From Spirosoma fluviale (GTDB lineage Bacteria > Bacteroidota > Bacteroidia > Cytophagales > Spirosomataceae), in the NCBI GenBank assembly GCA_945866095.1, contig CAMBGA010000001.1:1-64000 (forward strand): DNA of 64,000 nucleotides, written 5' to 3'. Positions 53,284 to 62,608 of this stretch are shown here, piece by piece; position 1 is the first letter of the stretch, and each line of letters starts with the position of its first letter. The notes beneath the pieces were generated by a model, which was not told the DNA's origin, made no database searches, and saw only the letters and a list, made by a program, of their open reading frames with translations. The position numbers were made by a program, and so were the translations under genes.

Positions 53284-54594
53284 TTAAGGTAATTTTTTGA
53301 AATCAATGATAGGCATTTTATTTGCCGAGGGCCGTTGAAAAATTTGATTTAAAAAAGCAATCCCATTAAAAAATCCCCCATTCTGCAAGTAAAAACACCC
53401 AGCTTTTGCTCCTCCCTCATAGTCTTTTCTATAACCTCGTTTAGCGATGTCATCGCCCGTAAATTTTGCTTCTGTTAACTCAACCCATTGGCCGCTTGAG
53501 TCGGAAACCCATTGATTTTGATAGGTCGCTTGTCTTAAAATATGCCCAAAATTGGGATTGAAATTCTCAACAAACGAATGGGGTCTTTTATACCAAGTAT
53601 CTGTTTTTGGCCGACTAAATGAGGCGATGAGCTTCCAATCCGGTGAACCAGATTCTTTGAAATAGGCGGTATAATTCGTGGAACCAGAACCATCCGGCTC
53701 GACCGAATTTAAAAATTGATACGTCTTTCCCGCATCCCATTTGTATTTTAAATAGCTTTGTCCTCCGGAACCCTCATTTCCAAATTCCCCAGTGTAAACT
53801 CCTTCGCCCTTTTTTAACAATTTAATTTTTTGATCCTCAGGGATGGACGCGGGATTATCTGTTTTAAATGGGCTCCAAACAGAAAACAAAATGCGCCGCT
53901 CATTTTCGGAATTTACCTGAATGCCAAAATAACCCTCCGCAAATCCATTGGCCATAAAATAGGAACCTATGGGATCTAGGCCCACGGGAATAGTCACCTC
54001 ATTATAAAACCATTTGACATTTTTCTCCATCGGCACGGTATAACTCAAATGCACGGAAGGGCCTCTTCGGCCCCAGTAAAATCGATTATCTATATTGTCT
54101 TTAACGAAGCTAAATTCGCCAGGCTCATGGGTCAGGATGATTAAAGAGCTTATGGCTGCAAAATTATTTGTTTCTTTAGAAATGCCCTCAAAAACTAGTT
54201 TTTGATAGCCTGAAGTCAGTACAAAATTCCCAATAAATACAGGATTCTTTTGAAATTTAGTCAGTTGGACTGCTTGAGATTGCCCCCCTAAAGTACACCT
54301 GATTTTACTCGAAAACTCCCCGGGCAATAGCGCAATATATAATGCAGAGCTTCTTGTTTTTTCATTTTTAAAATAAATGTTAAAGGCACTTTTTTCAGAA
54401 GACCAAGTCGTAATTCCATTCTCACTGATGGCATCATTGGGGACACCTTTTGGTTCAAGAAAGGTATTTCCTCCTAGGGGAATGGTCGTGGTATCTGATA
54501 TGATCGACTTTGTTTGTGGCGCATCATTCAGTTCGCAGGCGGTGGCCGAGATTGAAAAGATCAAACACAGGATTAGTAAAATATTCTTGTTCAT
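53284..54594 (-). CDS. DUF5077/DUF3472-domain secreted protein
   Basis: A lipoprotein-like N-terminus (LLILCLIFSISATAC) leads into a DUF5077 beta-sandwich (about residues 40-155, LGGNTFLEPKG, ALYIALLPGEFSSKI). The DUF3472 domain follows (RRGPSVHLSYTVPMEKNVKWFYNEVTIPVGLDPIGSYFMANGFAEGYFGIQVNSE, then GEGVYTGEFGNEGSGGQS). Both domains occur in carbohydrate-related secreted proteins of Bacteroidota without assigned activity. It stands two codons upstream of nothing else on this strand except VF530, about 8 bases away, so both may share a transcript. Confidence 0.84.
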   Translation of the reverse strand: MNKNILLILCLIFSISATACELNDAPQTKSIISDTTTIPLGGNTFLEPKGVPNDAISENGITTWSSEKSAFNIYFKNEKTRSSALYIALLPGEFSSKIRCTLGGQSQAVQLTKFQKNPVFIGNFVLTSGYQKLVFEGISKETNNFAAISSLIILTHEPGEFSFVKDNIDNRFYWGRRGPSVHLSYTVPMEKNVKWFYNEVTIPVGLDPIGSYFMANGFAEGYFGIQVNSENERRILFSVWSPFKTDNPASIPEDQKIKLLKKGEGVYTGEFGNEGSGGQSYLKYKWDAGKTYQFLNSVEPDGSGSTNYTAYFKESGSPDWKLIASFSRPKTDTWYKRPHSFVENFNPNFGHILRQATYQNQWVSDSSGQWVELTEAKFTGDDIAKRGYRKDYEGGAKAGCFYLQNGGFFNGIAFLNQIFQRPSANKMPIIDFKKLP

Positions 54595-54704
54595 AGGTCA
54601 ATTAAAATTCAAAAGTATCCATTTTTATTTTTTAATCATTGAAAATAGACAAATTGCGCTACCCGAAAAATTTGCTATGTTTACGAGATAAACCTGTTAA
54701 CTCA

Positions 54705-56003
54705 ATGAAATCACAGAAATTATATTTAAGTATGCTGGTCGTAGCGATGTCGCTAGGGACGGCTTGGGCGATTCGAGGACAATTCGGTCACGAACATGGT
54801 GCGGCCTGGGCTGGCGGGATTGGATCTCTAGCGACTCTTTTAGTTGTGAAAAGAAAAGATTGGTTAGCAAAATCTTTCTCAGTGGTCTTGGCAGGTGCGT
54901 TGGGATGGGGCTTGGGTGGCATGATGAGCTATGGATTGGTGGTAGGTTATGGCCGAGGAAGCGACTGGCCTAATGTATTTTATGGCTTAACCATGTTATT
55001 TGTGATCGGCGGATTATACGGTTTTTTAGGGGGTGGGCTATTCGGATTAGGCCTTTCCAATACGATTAAAAAGCCAATCAAATGGCCAAAATTGATCTTG
55101 GAAATGACCGCCGGTGGAATCATTTTTTATTTCTTTCTCGTCGAACAATTTGGTTGGAACATGACCCCTCCGCGCTCAGAGGTATGGGCGGTTTGCCTAG
55201 GCATGGCGGTTGCGTTAACCTGGAATATGATTCGGGGGAAACAAAAATCAGCGCTGCGCGTAGCTATATTTTCTGGTTTAGGGGGTGGTTTTGGATTTGC
55301 CTTTGGCAACTTTCTCCAAGTATTAGGCCAAACCACTGAAATTCATTTTAACTTTTGGAATGTCATGGAGTATTCCTTAGGGTTCTTTGGCGGTCTTGGA
55401 TTAGCCTATGGTACGTTGACCAGCGATTGGGGAAAAGAAAAACCGGCGCCAACGAAAAACCAGGTATTCCAATTGATCATGTTGGTACTCGTAATTCCCG
55501 TGATTATGTGGCAACAAAATTTCGAGTGGGAGCGAATCCAGTCTACGTTTGTCAAATTATTGCCGACAGATGATTATGCCTTTTACGATGGGGTTATTTG
55601 GGGATCTGTGGTATTAATTGTTGGCGCAGGCGCTTATTGGATCTTTAGATTTAAGAAATTTGAAACCTTAGATTATACAGAGGTTAAGACCTTTTTCTTT
55701 GGGCATTGGGCCTTATATATTGCTTTAAGTTTCTTGATTACAGGTGCATTTATTAGCACCTATCGTGTCGAGCAGTACTTATACATCGTTAATTTTGTGG
55801 TCATCTTTTTTCTCATAGATCGCACAGAACCTGAAATAATTCCTCGTTCATTAAAGCTTTTTACGGGACTTAAAAACGCAGCTATTGTTCTCGTTTTCAT
55901 CGGCATTCTTGCGGCCATCGCCGTAAGTTCTCATGGAGAAATTAAAGGGGCAAAAAAGAGGTTTGGTGCGGAACCCGTGGTGGTAGATACGTTGAAAAAA
56001 TGA
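54705..56003 (+). CDS. Polytopic membrane protein of unknown function
   Basis: About 432 residues with roughly ten to twelve hydrophobic segments, several rich in glycine (GALGWGLGGMMSYGLVVGYGRG, GLYGFLGGGLFGLGL, FSGLGGGFGFAFGNFLQVLG). The beginning LYLSMLVVAMSLGTAWAIRGQFGHEHGAAWAGGIG is a motif I know from uncharacterised membrane proteins of Bacteroidota and Planctomycetota. The start is set at the ATG giving MKSQKLYL; the track begins 22 residues earlier. It overlaps the SGNH hydrolase gene by ATGA, so it may take part in transport or modification linked to secreted hydrolases. Confidence 0.75.
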   Translation: MKSQKLYLSMLVVAMSLGTAWAIRGQFGHEHGAAWAGGIGSLATLLVVKRKDWLAKSFSVVLAGALGWGLGGMMSYGLVVGYGRGSDWPNVFYGLTMLFVIGGLYGFLGGGLFGLGLSNTIKKPIKWPKLILEMTAGGIIFYFFLVEQFGWNMTPPRSEVWAVCLGMAVALTWNMIRGKQKSALRVAIFSGLGGGFGFAFGNFLQVLGQTTEIHFNFWNVMEYSLGFFGGLGLAYGTLTSDWGKEKPAPTKNQVFQLIMLVLVIPVIMWQQNFEWERIQSTFVKLLPTDDYAFYDGVIWGSVVLIVGAGAYWIFRFKKFETLDYTEVKTFFFGHWALYIALSFLITGAFISTYRVEQYLYIVNFVVIFFLIDRTEPEIIPRSLKLFTGLKNAAIVLVFIGILAAIAVSSHGEIKGAKKRFGAEPVVVDTLKK

Positions 56004-56914
56004 TGAAAAAGCGCTTAATTCTAGCCTTTTTATTACTAATTGGCTTTTCTGTCCAAGCACAAATTTTCCCTGGAAATCCCAAGCGGGTGCTTTTCATCGG
56101 AAATAGCATCACCTATGCGGGGAGGTATGTGCAGATTATCGAGGCATACCAACGAGCCAAATTTCCGAATCAAGAAATTGACATTTACAATGTGGGTTTG
56201 CCCAGTGAAACGGTATCAGGCTTGTCGGAAGATGGGCATGCCAGCGGGCGTTTTCCTAGGCCTGATTTACATGAGCGATTGGTCCGAGTATTAGAACAAA
56301 TTAAGCCCGACTTAGTATTCGCGACCTATGGAATGAATGATGGAATTTATCTCCCTTTGGATTCAGCAAGATTTCTAAAATTCAAAGAGGGGATTTGTTG
56401 GATGCACGACCAAGTAGTATTTTCTGGTGCCAAAATTATTCACATAACCCCTTCCTTGTATGAAGAAAAACCCAATGAAAACATAGGTTATGGGAAGGTT
56501 CTGGATGAATATTCACATTGGCTGACCCAGCAAAAAAATTGGCAAGTCATTGACACCCACAGCGCGCTTCAAAAGTACTTAAGCACGGAGTTAAAAAAGG
56601 ATGCCAACTTTCGAATCTCGAAAGATGGGGTACATCCAGGCGACCAAGGTCACTGGATGATGGCCAAAGAAATTTTAAGGTATTTGGGTGCAAAAAAAAT
56701 AAGTCGAATGAATTCCATTGAGGAATTGCTTGAACCGATGAAAGACCCAAAAGCATTTTTTGATGTAGTGGTGGAGCGCCACAATATCCTAAAAGATGCC
56801 TGGCTAACGCAAACAGGTCATAAAAGACCTGAAATGAAAAAGGGATCGCCTTTAACAGAAGCAAATGTAAAAGCGGCGGATTTGATGAAAAAAATAAAAG
56901 AATTTACTCCTTAA
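56000..56914 (+). CDS. Secreted SGNH/GDSL hydrolase
   Basis: The signal peptide MMKKRLILAFLLLIGFSVQAQ precedes block I KRVLFIGNSITYAGRY (nucleophile Ser in GNSIT), block II Gly in VGLPSETV, block III FATYGMNDGIY (Asn) and block V KDGVHPGDQGHWMMA (Asp and His). The family includes sugar and lipid esterases; in such Bacteroidota loci deacetylation of glycans is likely. ATGA overlap with the membrane protein gene upstream; the polysaccharide deacetylase gene follows after 10 bases. Confidence 0.88.
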   Translation: MMKKRLILAFLLLIGFSVQAQIFPGNPKRVLFIGNSITYAGRYVQIIEAYQRAKFPNQEIDIYNVGLPSETVSGLSEDGHASGRFPRPDLHERLVRVLEQIKPDLVFATYGMNDGIYLPLDSARFLKFKEGICWMHDQVVFSGAKIIHITPSLYEEKPNENIGYGKVLDEYSHWLTQQKNWQVIDTHSALQKYLSTELKKDANFRISKDGVHPGDQGHWMMAKEILRYLGAKKISRMNSIEELLEPMKDPKAFFDVVVERHNILKDAWLTQTGHKRPEMKKGSPLTEANVKAADLMKKIKEFTP

Positions 56915-56924
56915 ATAAAGCCAT

Positions 56925-57716
56925 ATGAAAAATTTATTGGTCAGTGTCATCACAGGATTTATCATGATAAACGCCCAAATTTCGTTGAGCGCTCAAAATC
57001 AATTGACTTGGCCTAAAGGCAAAAAGATGGCCTTAAGCTTGACTTTTGATGATGGCCGAGGGAGCCAGGTGAATGGTGGCACCGCGCTTTTGGATAAATA
57101 TGGGGTTAAAGCGACTTTATATGTTATGCCGAATGCGATAGAAAAAAACGTAGCGCTTTGGAAAAAAGCGGCGGAGAATGGCCATGAAATAGGGAATCAT
57201 TCGAGCTTACATCCGTGCTCAGGAAATTTCGCTTGGTCTAGAAATAGGGCATTAGAAGAGTATACCTTGGAAAAAATGCAAAAAGAATTGGTTGAATCCA
57301 ATGAACAATTGCAAAAGATGATCGGCATAAAACCGGAGTCTTTTGCCTATCCATGTGGACAGAAGTTTGTGGGCAACAATGAAAAAACACAAAGTTATGT
57401 TCCCTTGGTGTTTCAATTATTTAGCTCGGGCCGTGGTTGGCGCGATGAAGCGCCGAATGATCCCGCGTATTTAAATATGGCCCAATTGACCGGAGTCGAA
57501 ATGGATGGAAAGAATTTTGACGAGATTTTGCCGATGATCAAAGATGCAAGCGAAAAGGGGTATTGGCTTATTTTAGCCGGACATGAAATGGGCAAGGGAG
57601 GAAATCAAACCACCCGATTAAGCATGTTGGAAGATCTAATACGTTATGCACAAGATCCCCAACATGGTATTTGGATAGCTCCGGTTAGGGAGGTCACAAA
57701 ATATTTAAAACAGTAA
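56925..57716 (+). CDS. Secreted polysaccharide deacetylase (NodB domain)
   Basis: A signal peptide (about 23 residues) leads to MALSLTFDDGRGSQ with the two NodB Asp residues, HEIGNHSSLHP with the metal histidines, FAYPCGQ and a late LILAGHEMGKGG with the last His. NodB enzymes remove N- or O-acetyl groups from polysaccharides. It ends one base before the convergent metallophosphatase gene and closes a three-gene operon with the membrane protein and the SGNH hydrolase. Confidence 0.88.
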   Translation: MKNLLVSVITGFIMINAQISLSAQNQLTWPKGKKMALSLTFDDGRGSQVNGGTALLDKYGVKATLYVMPNAIEKNVALWKKAAENGHEIGNHSSLHPCSGNFAWSRNRALEEYTLEKMQKELVESNEQLQKMIGIKPESFAYPCGQKFVGNNEKTQSYVPLVFQLFSSGRGWRDEAPNDPAYLNMAQLTGVEMDGKNFDEILPMIKDASEKGYWLILAGHEMGKGGNQTTRLSMLEDLIRYAQDPQHGIWIAPVREVTKYLKQ

Positions 57717-59003
57717 TTATTTTTTCTCAATCGAGAACATATCCCTCACTACCCCGTCGGCACAAATCCATTGTGCATTTAATTTTTTGTTCACCACATC
57801 GATCAACATGGATCCTCCTTCGGTTACATTTGAGTATTGTGAGGACTTTAAAGGATAGTCTTTTTGCTTGCCGCCTAATTGGCCCCCAGAACCATTGACA
57901 ATATAAATGGTGCCTTGGCTTTCTCCTTTATTGATCACGTAGGTATTGGGTGCAACTTCATTCGATTTTTTGTGAACGGCAGCGTCATAGGTAGCGCTTT
58001 TGCCCGTATGCCCAACCATCGGATGGTTTCTTTCGTAGCTGTGGCTATGGCCACAAATCACTAAATCGACTTTATATTTTTCTAAGATTGGGGTGATATT
58101 TTCTCTGACTTTATACATCCAGATTTCGGTATCGGAGTCATGAGACGCTTTTGAGTACGGTGGTTTATGCCAATACACAATCGTCCAAGGCAGTTTATTT
58201 GCTTCTAAATCTTTTTTCAACCAATTCGCTTGTTTCCCATTTTCATTATATAGGTAGCTGCTATCAGATTCCATCGCTTCGCTGTCTAGGGAAATTAAAT
58301 GCACATTTCCGTAGTTGAAGGAATAAAAAGATTCTGTTCCGGAAGGCAAGCCTCCATTTTCGCCTTTGGTGGGCATGGTAAATATTTTAAAATAAGGAGG
58401 TATAGAAGGGTCATGCTTTCCTGCATAATCATGGTTGCCCGGAGATGGCCAAACAGGAAGATTTTTAAAGAAAGTGTCTTGGTAAACTCTGAATACATGA
58501 TTTTGGTATTCCTCTTCTTTCCCGTTTGAATAGGCATTATCACCCATCCAAATCCATGCATCTGGCTTATGCGTTTTTGTCGCATTAAACATCGCATCAC
58601 GCACACCTGCTTGGTTTTTAGAGCTATTCCCAAAATCCCCTAGGGCCCAAATACGCACCGGCTTTGTGGATCCAGCTTTAGGTACGGTATTAAAATAATG
58701 GGTTTCGTCACCTCCTACTTTAGTTCCTGCTGAAATGATGGCGTAATAGTATTTTTTTCCGGGGCTTAAGTTTTTGATTTCGACTTCATGCTCGGTAAGT
58801 AAGTTGGCATCTGTGACCGATTTATTTAATTGGCCAGGGCTGTTGCCATAAATCACCTGGCTATTGGCCGCGATATCGGTGCGCCAACGAACCACCCCCG
58901 AAGTGGGTGTGAAGTTTTGTAGGTAGGGCCCGCGAATGACTTTGATGTCTTGTGCGCCGCAAAAAAATGTAATTAGAAGCAATAAGAGCGTAAATTTTTT
59001 CAT
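57717..59003 (-). CDS. Secreted purple-acid-phosphatase-like metallophosphoesterase with Fn3-type N-terminal domain
   Basis: After a signal peptide a fibronectin-like domain typical of purple acid phosphatases is seen (IRGPYLQNFTPTSGVVRWRTD, LTEHEVEIKNLSPGKKYYYAI). Catalytic motifs follow: RIWALGDFGNS, WIWMGDNAYS, VWPSPGNHDYAG, WTIVYWHKPPYS and VDLVICGHSHSYERNH. The metal ligands of the family are all present. It presumably releases phosphate from extracellular organic phosphates. Convergent with the deacetylase gene. Confidence 0.88.
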   Translation of the reverse strand: MKKFTLLLLLITFFCGAQDIKVIRGPYLQNFTPTSGVVRWRTDIAANSQVIYGNSPGQLNKSVTDANLLTEHEVEIKNLSPGKKYYYAIISAGTKVGGDETHYFNTVPKAGSTKPVRIWALGDFGNSSKNQAGVRDAMFNATKTHKPDAWIWMGDNAYSNGKEEEYQNHVFRVYQDTFFKNLPVWPSPGNHDYAGKHDPSIPPYFKIFTMPTKGENGGLPSGTESFYSFNYGNVHLISLDSEAMESDSSYLYNENGKQANWLKKDLEANKLPWTIVYWHKPPYSKASHDSDTEIWMYKVRENITPILEKYKVDLVICGHSHSYERNHPMVGHTGKSATYDAAVHKKSNEVAPNTYVINKGESQGTIYIVNGSGGQLGGKQKDYPLKSSQYSNVTEGGSMLIDVVNKKLNAQWICADGVVRDMFSIEKK

Positions 59004-59082
59004 GTTAATAAGGAGTAAATGGGGTAATGAAATTAGGTGGTTTAAAATTACACAACTATTTTTTGGTTTATTTATTTTCAGA

Positions 59083-59952
59083 TTAACTTACGATAAATTC
59101 TTTTGAATATTGTAAGGGTGTTTTTCCGGTGATCTTCTTGAATGCATTATTGAAATTTGGAAAATTATTGAATCCGGCCTCATAGCACACTTGGGTTACT
59201 TGGTATTGATTTTCCTTGATTAATTTACAGGCGTACTCAACGCGTATTTCATTCAAGAAATGGGAAAAGTGCTTTCGTGTTCTATTCTTAAAATACCGAC
59301 AAAATGAATTAGGACTTAAGTTGGCCACCTCGGCAATTTCCTCGATCGTAATTTTGCGTTTAAAATGTTTAGCAGAAAAATTATAGATCGAATTTAATCG
59401 AGCGGTTTCTTTATCGCTCGGATTATGTTCTAAAATCCGGGTCGCTAACATGTCTATTTCCGGACTTTGAGAAAGGGGGTCTAATAATTTAAGCAGTTCA
59501 AGAATGAGATTGCTTTTGGTGTCGTCCAGCATATGAAGCATTTGCTTGACAACAGCGGCTTTGGTTTTGCCTGTAATTCTTAGGCCAAGTTTTGATTTTT
59601 CAAGCAGTTGCTTGACGTATCTATTTTCAACGAGGTCAAAAAAATCAGGGCCAAAAATAGCTGGATCAAAATGGATCACGACTGCTGACACTCCCAATTC
59701 GGGATTATTCTGGAAATAAATGTTGTCACTTCTCAAATAGTGTGGGCAATTTGACCCGATTAAAAGCAGGTCGCCATCTTGAAAACGTTGGATACTGTCC
59801 CCCACAAACTGAGTTCCTATTCCTTTATCAATTAATAATAGTTCTATTTCTGGATGGTAATGATACTGATTATAAAAATAACTAACGTTGTCTCGTCGAA
59901 TGCTAAAGGAGCGAAGTGACTGAGGAGAAACTTTTAATAGGTGAGCCTTCAT
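59083..59952 (-). CDS. AraC-family transcriptional regulator with N-terminal cupin
   Basis: The N-terminal cupin sensor domain shows YFYNQYHYHPEIELLLIDKGIG, DGDLLLIGSNCPHYL. The C-terminal double HTH shows KITIEEIAEVANLSPNSFCRYFKNRTRKHFSHFLNEIRVEYACKLI and VTQVCYEAGFNNFPNFNNAFKKITGKTPLQY, the AraC signature. Such regulators usually respond to sugars and activate adjacent carbohydrate genes. It is divergent from the ceramidase-ChbG-sialidase operon, its likely target. Confidence 0.9.
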   Translation of the reverse strand: MKAHLLKVSPQSLRSFSIRRDNVSYFYNQYHYHPEIELLLIDKGIGTQFVGDSIQRFQDGDLLLIGSNCPHYLRSDNIYFQNNPELGVSAVVIHFDPAIFGPDFFDLVENRYVKQLLEKSKLGLRITGKTKAAVVKQMLHMLDDTKSNLILELLKLLDPLSQSPEIDMLATRILEHNPSDKETARLNSIYNFSAKHFKRKITIEEIAEVANLSPNSFCRYFKNRTRKHFSHFLNEIRVEYACKLIKENQYQVTQVCYEAGFNNFPNFNNAFKKITGKTPLQYSKEFIVS

Positions 59953-60174
59953 AAATTTAAGTTTGTCACGGATTTTGACATTTCTCTTTTGCCCAATTTA
60001 ATATTTATGCCAAAATAATTTATTTAGTTGAATTTTCCATTTAATTATAGCATTAAATAAATCCATTTTTTTGTAAGAATTTTATTATTTCCATTGCCGA
60101 TTAATTATCAGTGTTTAAACCATGGCTTTTAATAGGTACGAGTAAGCCTTATTAATTAGATTTTTTATTAAATT

Positions 60175-60208
60175 AACCACAGGTATTTTTGCCTGTGGTT
60201 TTTTTTTC
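60175..60208 (+). terminator. Intrinsic terminator directly upstream of an operon
   Basis: AACCACAGG pairs perfectly with CCTGTGGTT around an 8-nt loop and is followed by eight more T. No plus-strand gene ends upstream of it, and the next gene starts about 20 bases later. It is therefore a candidate attenuator in the operon leader, or the end of an unknown small RNA. Confidence 0.8.
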
Positions 60209-60226
60209 TTTTAAATGTTTCAAATT

Positions 60227-61510
60227 ATGATGCATCGCTTTATTTGTCTTTGCTTATTCGTGATGGCTAGCTTGTCGGTTCAAGCGCAAAATATACGTGT
60301 AGGTGCCGCCGTTCGGGTCATTACCCCGGACCCCCTTTTGCCCGTGTCGGGTGGTATCGGGGTGCCACATCCTGTCAAAGAAAAGCGTGGAGATTTGTTT
60401 GCCCGAGCGATGGTTTTTGAACAAGGAGGTACTCGATTTGCGATCGTCAATGTCGATAATTTAGGTTGGACTTCCATCTTAGGCAACCGCTCCCGTGCAC
60501 TCATTAAGGGCATCGCTCCTGAAAATATCTTGATTGGCGCCACTCATACGCACAGCGCTCCTGATGCCTATGGTTTTCCAGATATGTCGGGGAAATCTTA
60601 TGCCGATCTAAAATATTTGGATTGGTGTGTGAAGCAAATTGCCGATGCGGTGAATGAGGCATTAGCTAATCTCCAACCGGCGTTTTTAAAAGTCGCCATG
60701 GACGATGCGAAAGGTAAAATTGCCTACAACTATTATGCCCCAGCACTTTATGATCCTCGTTGCGGTGTCATTCAAGCGATCGCAACTTCAGGTCCACGCA
60801 CAGGAAAACCAATCGCGACTTTAGTAAATTATGCCGTTCATCCAGAGGTCTTAGGAAATAGTCGGGGAATTTTAAGTCCCGACATGATTGGACCCTTGTA
60901 CCAAAAAATTGAATCTACCATAGGCGGTGTGGCCTTATTTATGAATGGCGCCCAAGGAGGTATGGTTACCGCAGATACCCGATTGGAATATGGAAAGGAA
61001 GGCCAAGGGCAGAAAGAAGCCAACACCTGGGAAGAATGCATTCGAATCGGAGAGCTTTTAGCAAACGAAGCGATGCGCATTGTAGCGGCTGCTCCTGTAC
61101 TCGTTAACCCAGCACTCTATTGTACCTCTAGAAAATTAGAATTCCCCATCGATTCTGAAATCATGCGGTATATTTTGAAAAAATCTCCTTTAAAATATGA
61201 GGGAGGAAAAGAAAATTATGTGACGACTCAGCTCAATCTTTTGAATATTGGGCCCGCACAAATCTTAACCGTTCCTGGCGAGGCATTACCTAATGTGGGA
61301 TATTATGTGAAAAGAAATATGAATACCAAAATGCCATTTCTATTTGGGTTGACCAATGACGCCTTTGGGTATATGTTGGCCAAAGTAGATTTCAATTCCT
61401 TCAAACGATATGAATATGTTTCGCAGACTTCCCTCGGTGAAATGACTGCTGAAATTTATATGGAACAGGCTCTAAAATTAGTGAAGGAAAGTCCCAAACC
61501 ACAGAATTAA
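60227..61510 (+). CDS. Secreted neutral/alkaline ceramidase N-terminal-domain-like protein
   Basis: The signal peptide (MMHRFICLCLFVMASLSVQAQ) is followed by NIRVGAAVRVITPDPLLPVSGG, RFAIVNVDNLGW, ILIGATHTHSAPDAYG (zinc His pair) and LVNYAVHPEVLG, all typical of the ceramidase N-terminal fold. The expected nucleophile motif NSGD is not present: the corresponding region reads FMNGAQGGMV, so ceramide cleavage is doubtful. The fold is shared by many Bacteroidota hydrolases of unknown substrate. The start is at one of two adjacent ATG codons; the track's is four codons earlier. First gene of the operon. Confidence 0.82.
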   Translation: MMHRFICLCLFVMASLSVQAQNIRVGAAVRVITPDPLLPVSGGIGVPHPVKEKRGDLFARAMVFEQGGTRFAIVNVDNLGWTSILGNRSRALIKGIAPENILIGATHTHSAPDAYGFPDMSGKSYADLKYLDWCVKQIADAVNEALANLQPAFLKVAMDDAKGKIAYNYYAPALYDPRCGVIQAIATSGPRTGKPIATLVNYAVHPEVLGNSRGILSPDMIGPLYQKIESTIGGVALFMNGAQGGMVTADTRLEYGKEGQGQKEANTWEECIRIGELLANEAMRIVAAAPVLVNPALYCTSRKLEFPIDSEIMRYILKKSPLKYEGGKENYVTTQLNLLNIGPAQILTVPGEALPNVGYYVKRNMNTKMPFLFGLTNDAFGYMLAKVDFNSFKRYEYVSQTSLGEMTAEIYMEQALKLVKESPKPQN

Positions 61511-61536
61511 AATAAATCTCCAAACCTATTTACATC

Positions 61537-62607
61537 ATGAATCATCGCTTTAATGTATTGGCCATTTTTTGCTTACTAAGTTTCCAAATATTCGCCCAAA
61601 CCGAGAAAACCTATGCCGAGAAATTAGGATTTCCAAAAGGGAAAAAGGTATTAATTTTCCACGTGGATGATTGTGGTATGTCTTATTCTTCGAATCAAGG
61701 CGCCTATAAATCGATGGAGCAGGGTGTAGCTACTTCTTGTAGCATCATGATGCCATGTCCTTGGGCTGCTAGCTTTATCCATTATTTACAGAAAAATAAT
61801 CCCAAAGCAGATGCTGGATTACACCTGACTTTAACTTCGGAATGGAAGGATTATCGCTGGCCTGCGCTGGCTGGGTTCCAACAAGTTCCCGGATTAAGCG
61901 ATGGAGATGGTTGCCTATACCATAGCGTGGAGCAGGTCATTAAAAATGCAAGCCCTGATGAAGTGGAAAGAGAAATTAGAGCGCAAGTAGAACGTGCCAA
62001 ACGTTTAGGTTGGGCCCCTTCACATCTAGACTCCCACATGGGAACCCTATTTGCGTACCCTCCGTTTTTGGAGCGCTACGTGAAAGTGGGCATTGAATTA
62101 GGTATCCCAGTGATGTTTCCAGGTGGCAATAATAAAATGATGATTGAGTCGATGAACTTGCCTCTGATCAAGAAAATGAAGGCAGAGGGAACTTGGAAAG
62201 AGGGCACAAAACTAGAAGCTAAACGCTATGGCCTAACGGACTTATTTGGCGAAGCTAGTAAAATGGGCGAGAGACTTTGGAATGCCGGACTTCCTGTGTT
62301 AGATGACCTACATACGTTTAGTGGTGATTGGAAGCCTGCAGGCAATCCTACGGCGGATGAATGGGGGAAATACAAGGCCCAACAATGGATTGAGACGATC
62401 AAAAATATGAATCCGGGAGTAGCCATGATGATTGTTCACAGCAGCGACATTACGGAAGAATTTAAATATGTATCTGGGTCTGGTGGTTCGCGTTTGGCCG
62501 ATATGAACTCGATGATGAACCCTGATTTAAGGGCTTATATTGAAAAAGAGGGAATCATTTTAACGACTTTCCGCGAGTTATTGGAACGACGTAAAAAAGT
62601 CAAATAA
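61537..62607 (+). CDS. Secreted ChbG/HpnK (YdjC)-family deacetylase
   Basis: The signal peptide MNHRFNVLAIFCLLSFQIFAQ is followed by VLIFHVDDCGMSYSSNQGAYKS, the metal Asp pair of YdjC proteins. DAGLHLTLTSEW and PSHLDSHMGTLFAYPPF supply the histidines. ChbG deacetylates chitooligosaccharides; HpnK acts in hopanoid synthesis. Secretion here favours glycan deacetylation. Two bases separate it from the sialidase-like gene. Confidence 0.88.
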   Translation: MNHRFNVLAIFCLLSFQIFAQTEKTYAEKLGFPKGKKVLIFHVDDCGMSYSSNQGAYKSMEQGVATSCSIMMPCPWAASFIHYLQKNNPKADAGLHLTLTSEWKDYRWPALAGFQQVPGLSDGDGCLYHSVEQVIKNASPDEVEREIRAQVERAKRLGWAPSHLDSHMGTLFAYPPFLERYVKVGIELGIPVMFPGGNNKMMIESMNLPLIKKMKAEGTWKEGTKLEAKRYGLTDLFGEASKMGERLWNAGLPVLDDLHTFSGDWKPAGNPTADEWGKYKAQQWIETIKNMNPGVAMMIVHSSDITEEFKYVSGSGGSRLADMNSMMNPDLRAYIEKEGIILTTFRELLERRKKVK

Positions 62608-62608
62608 G

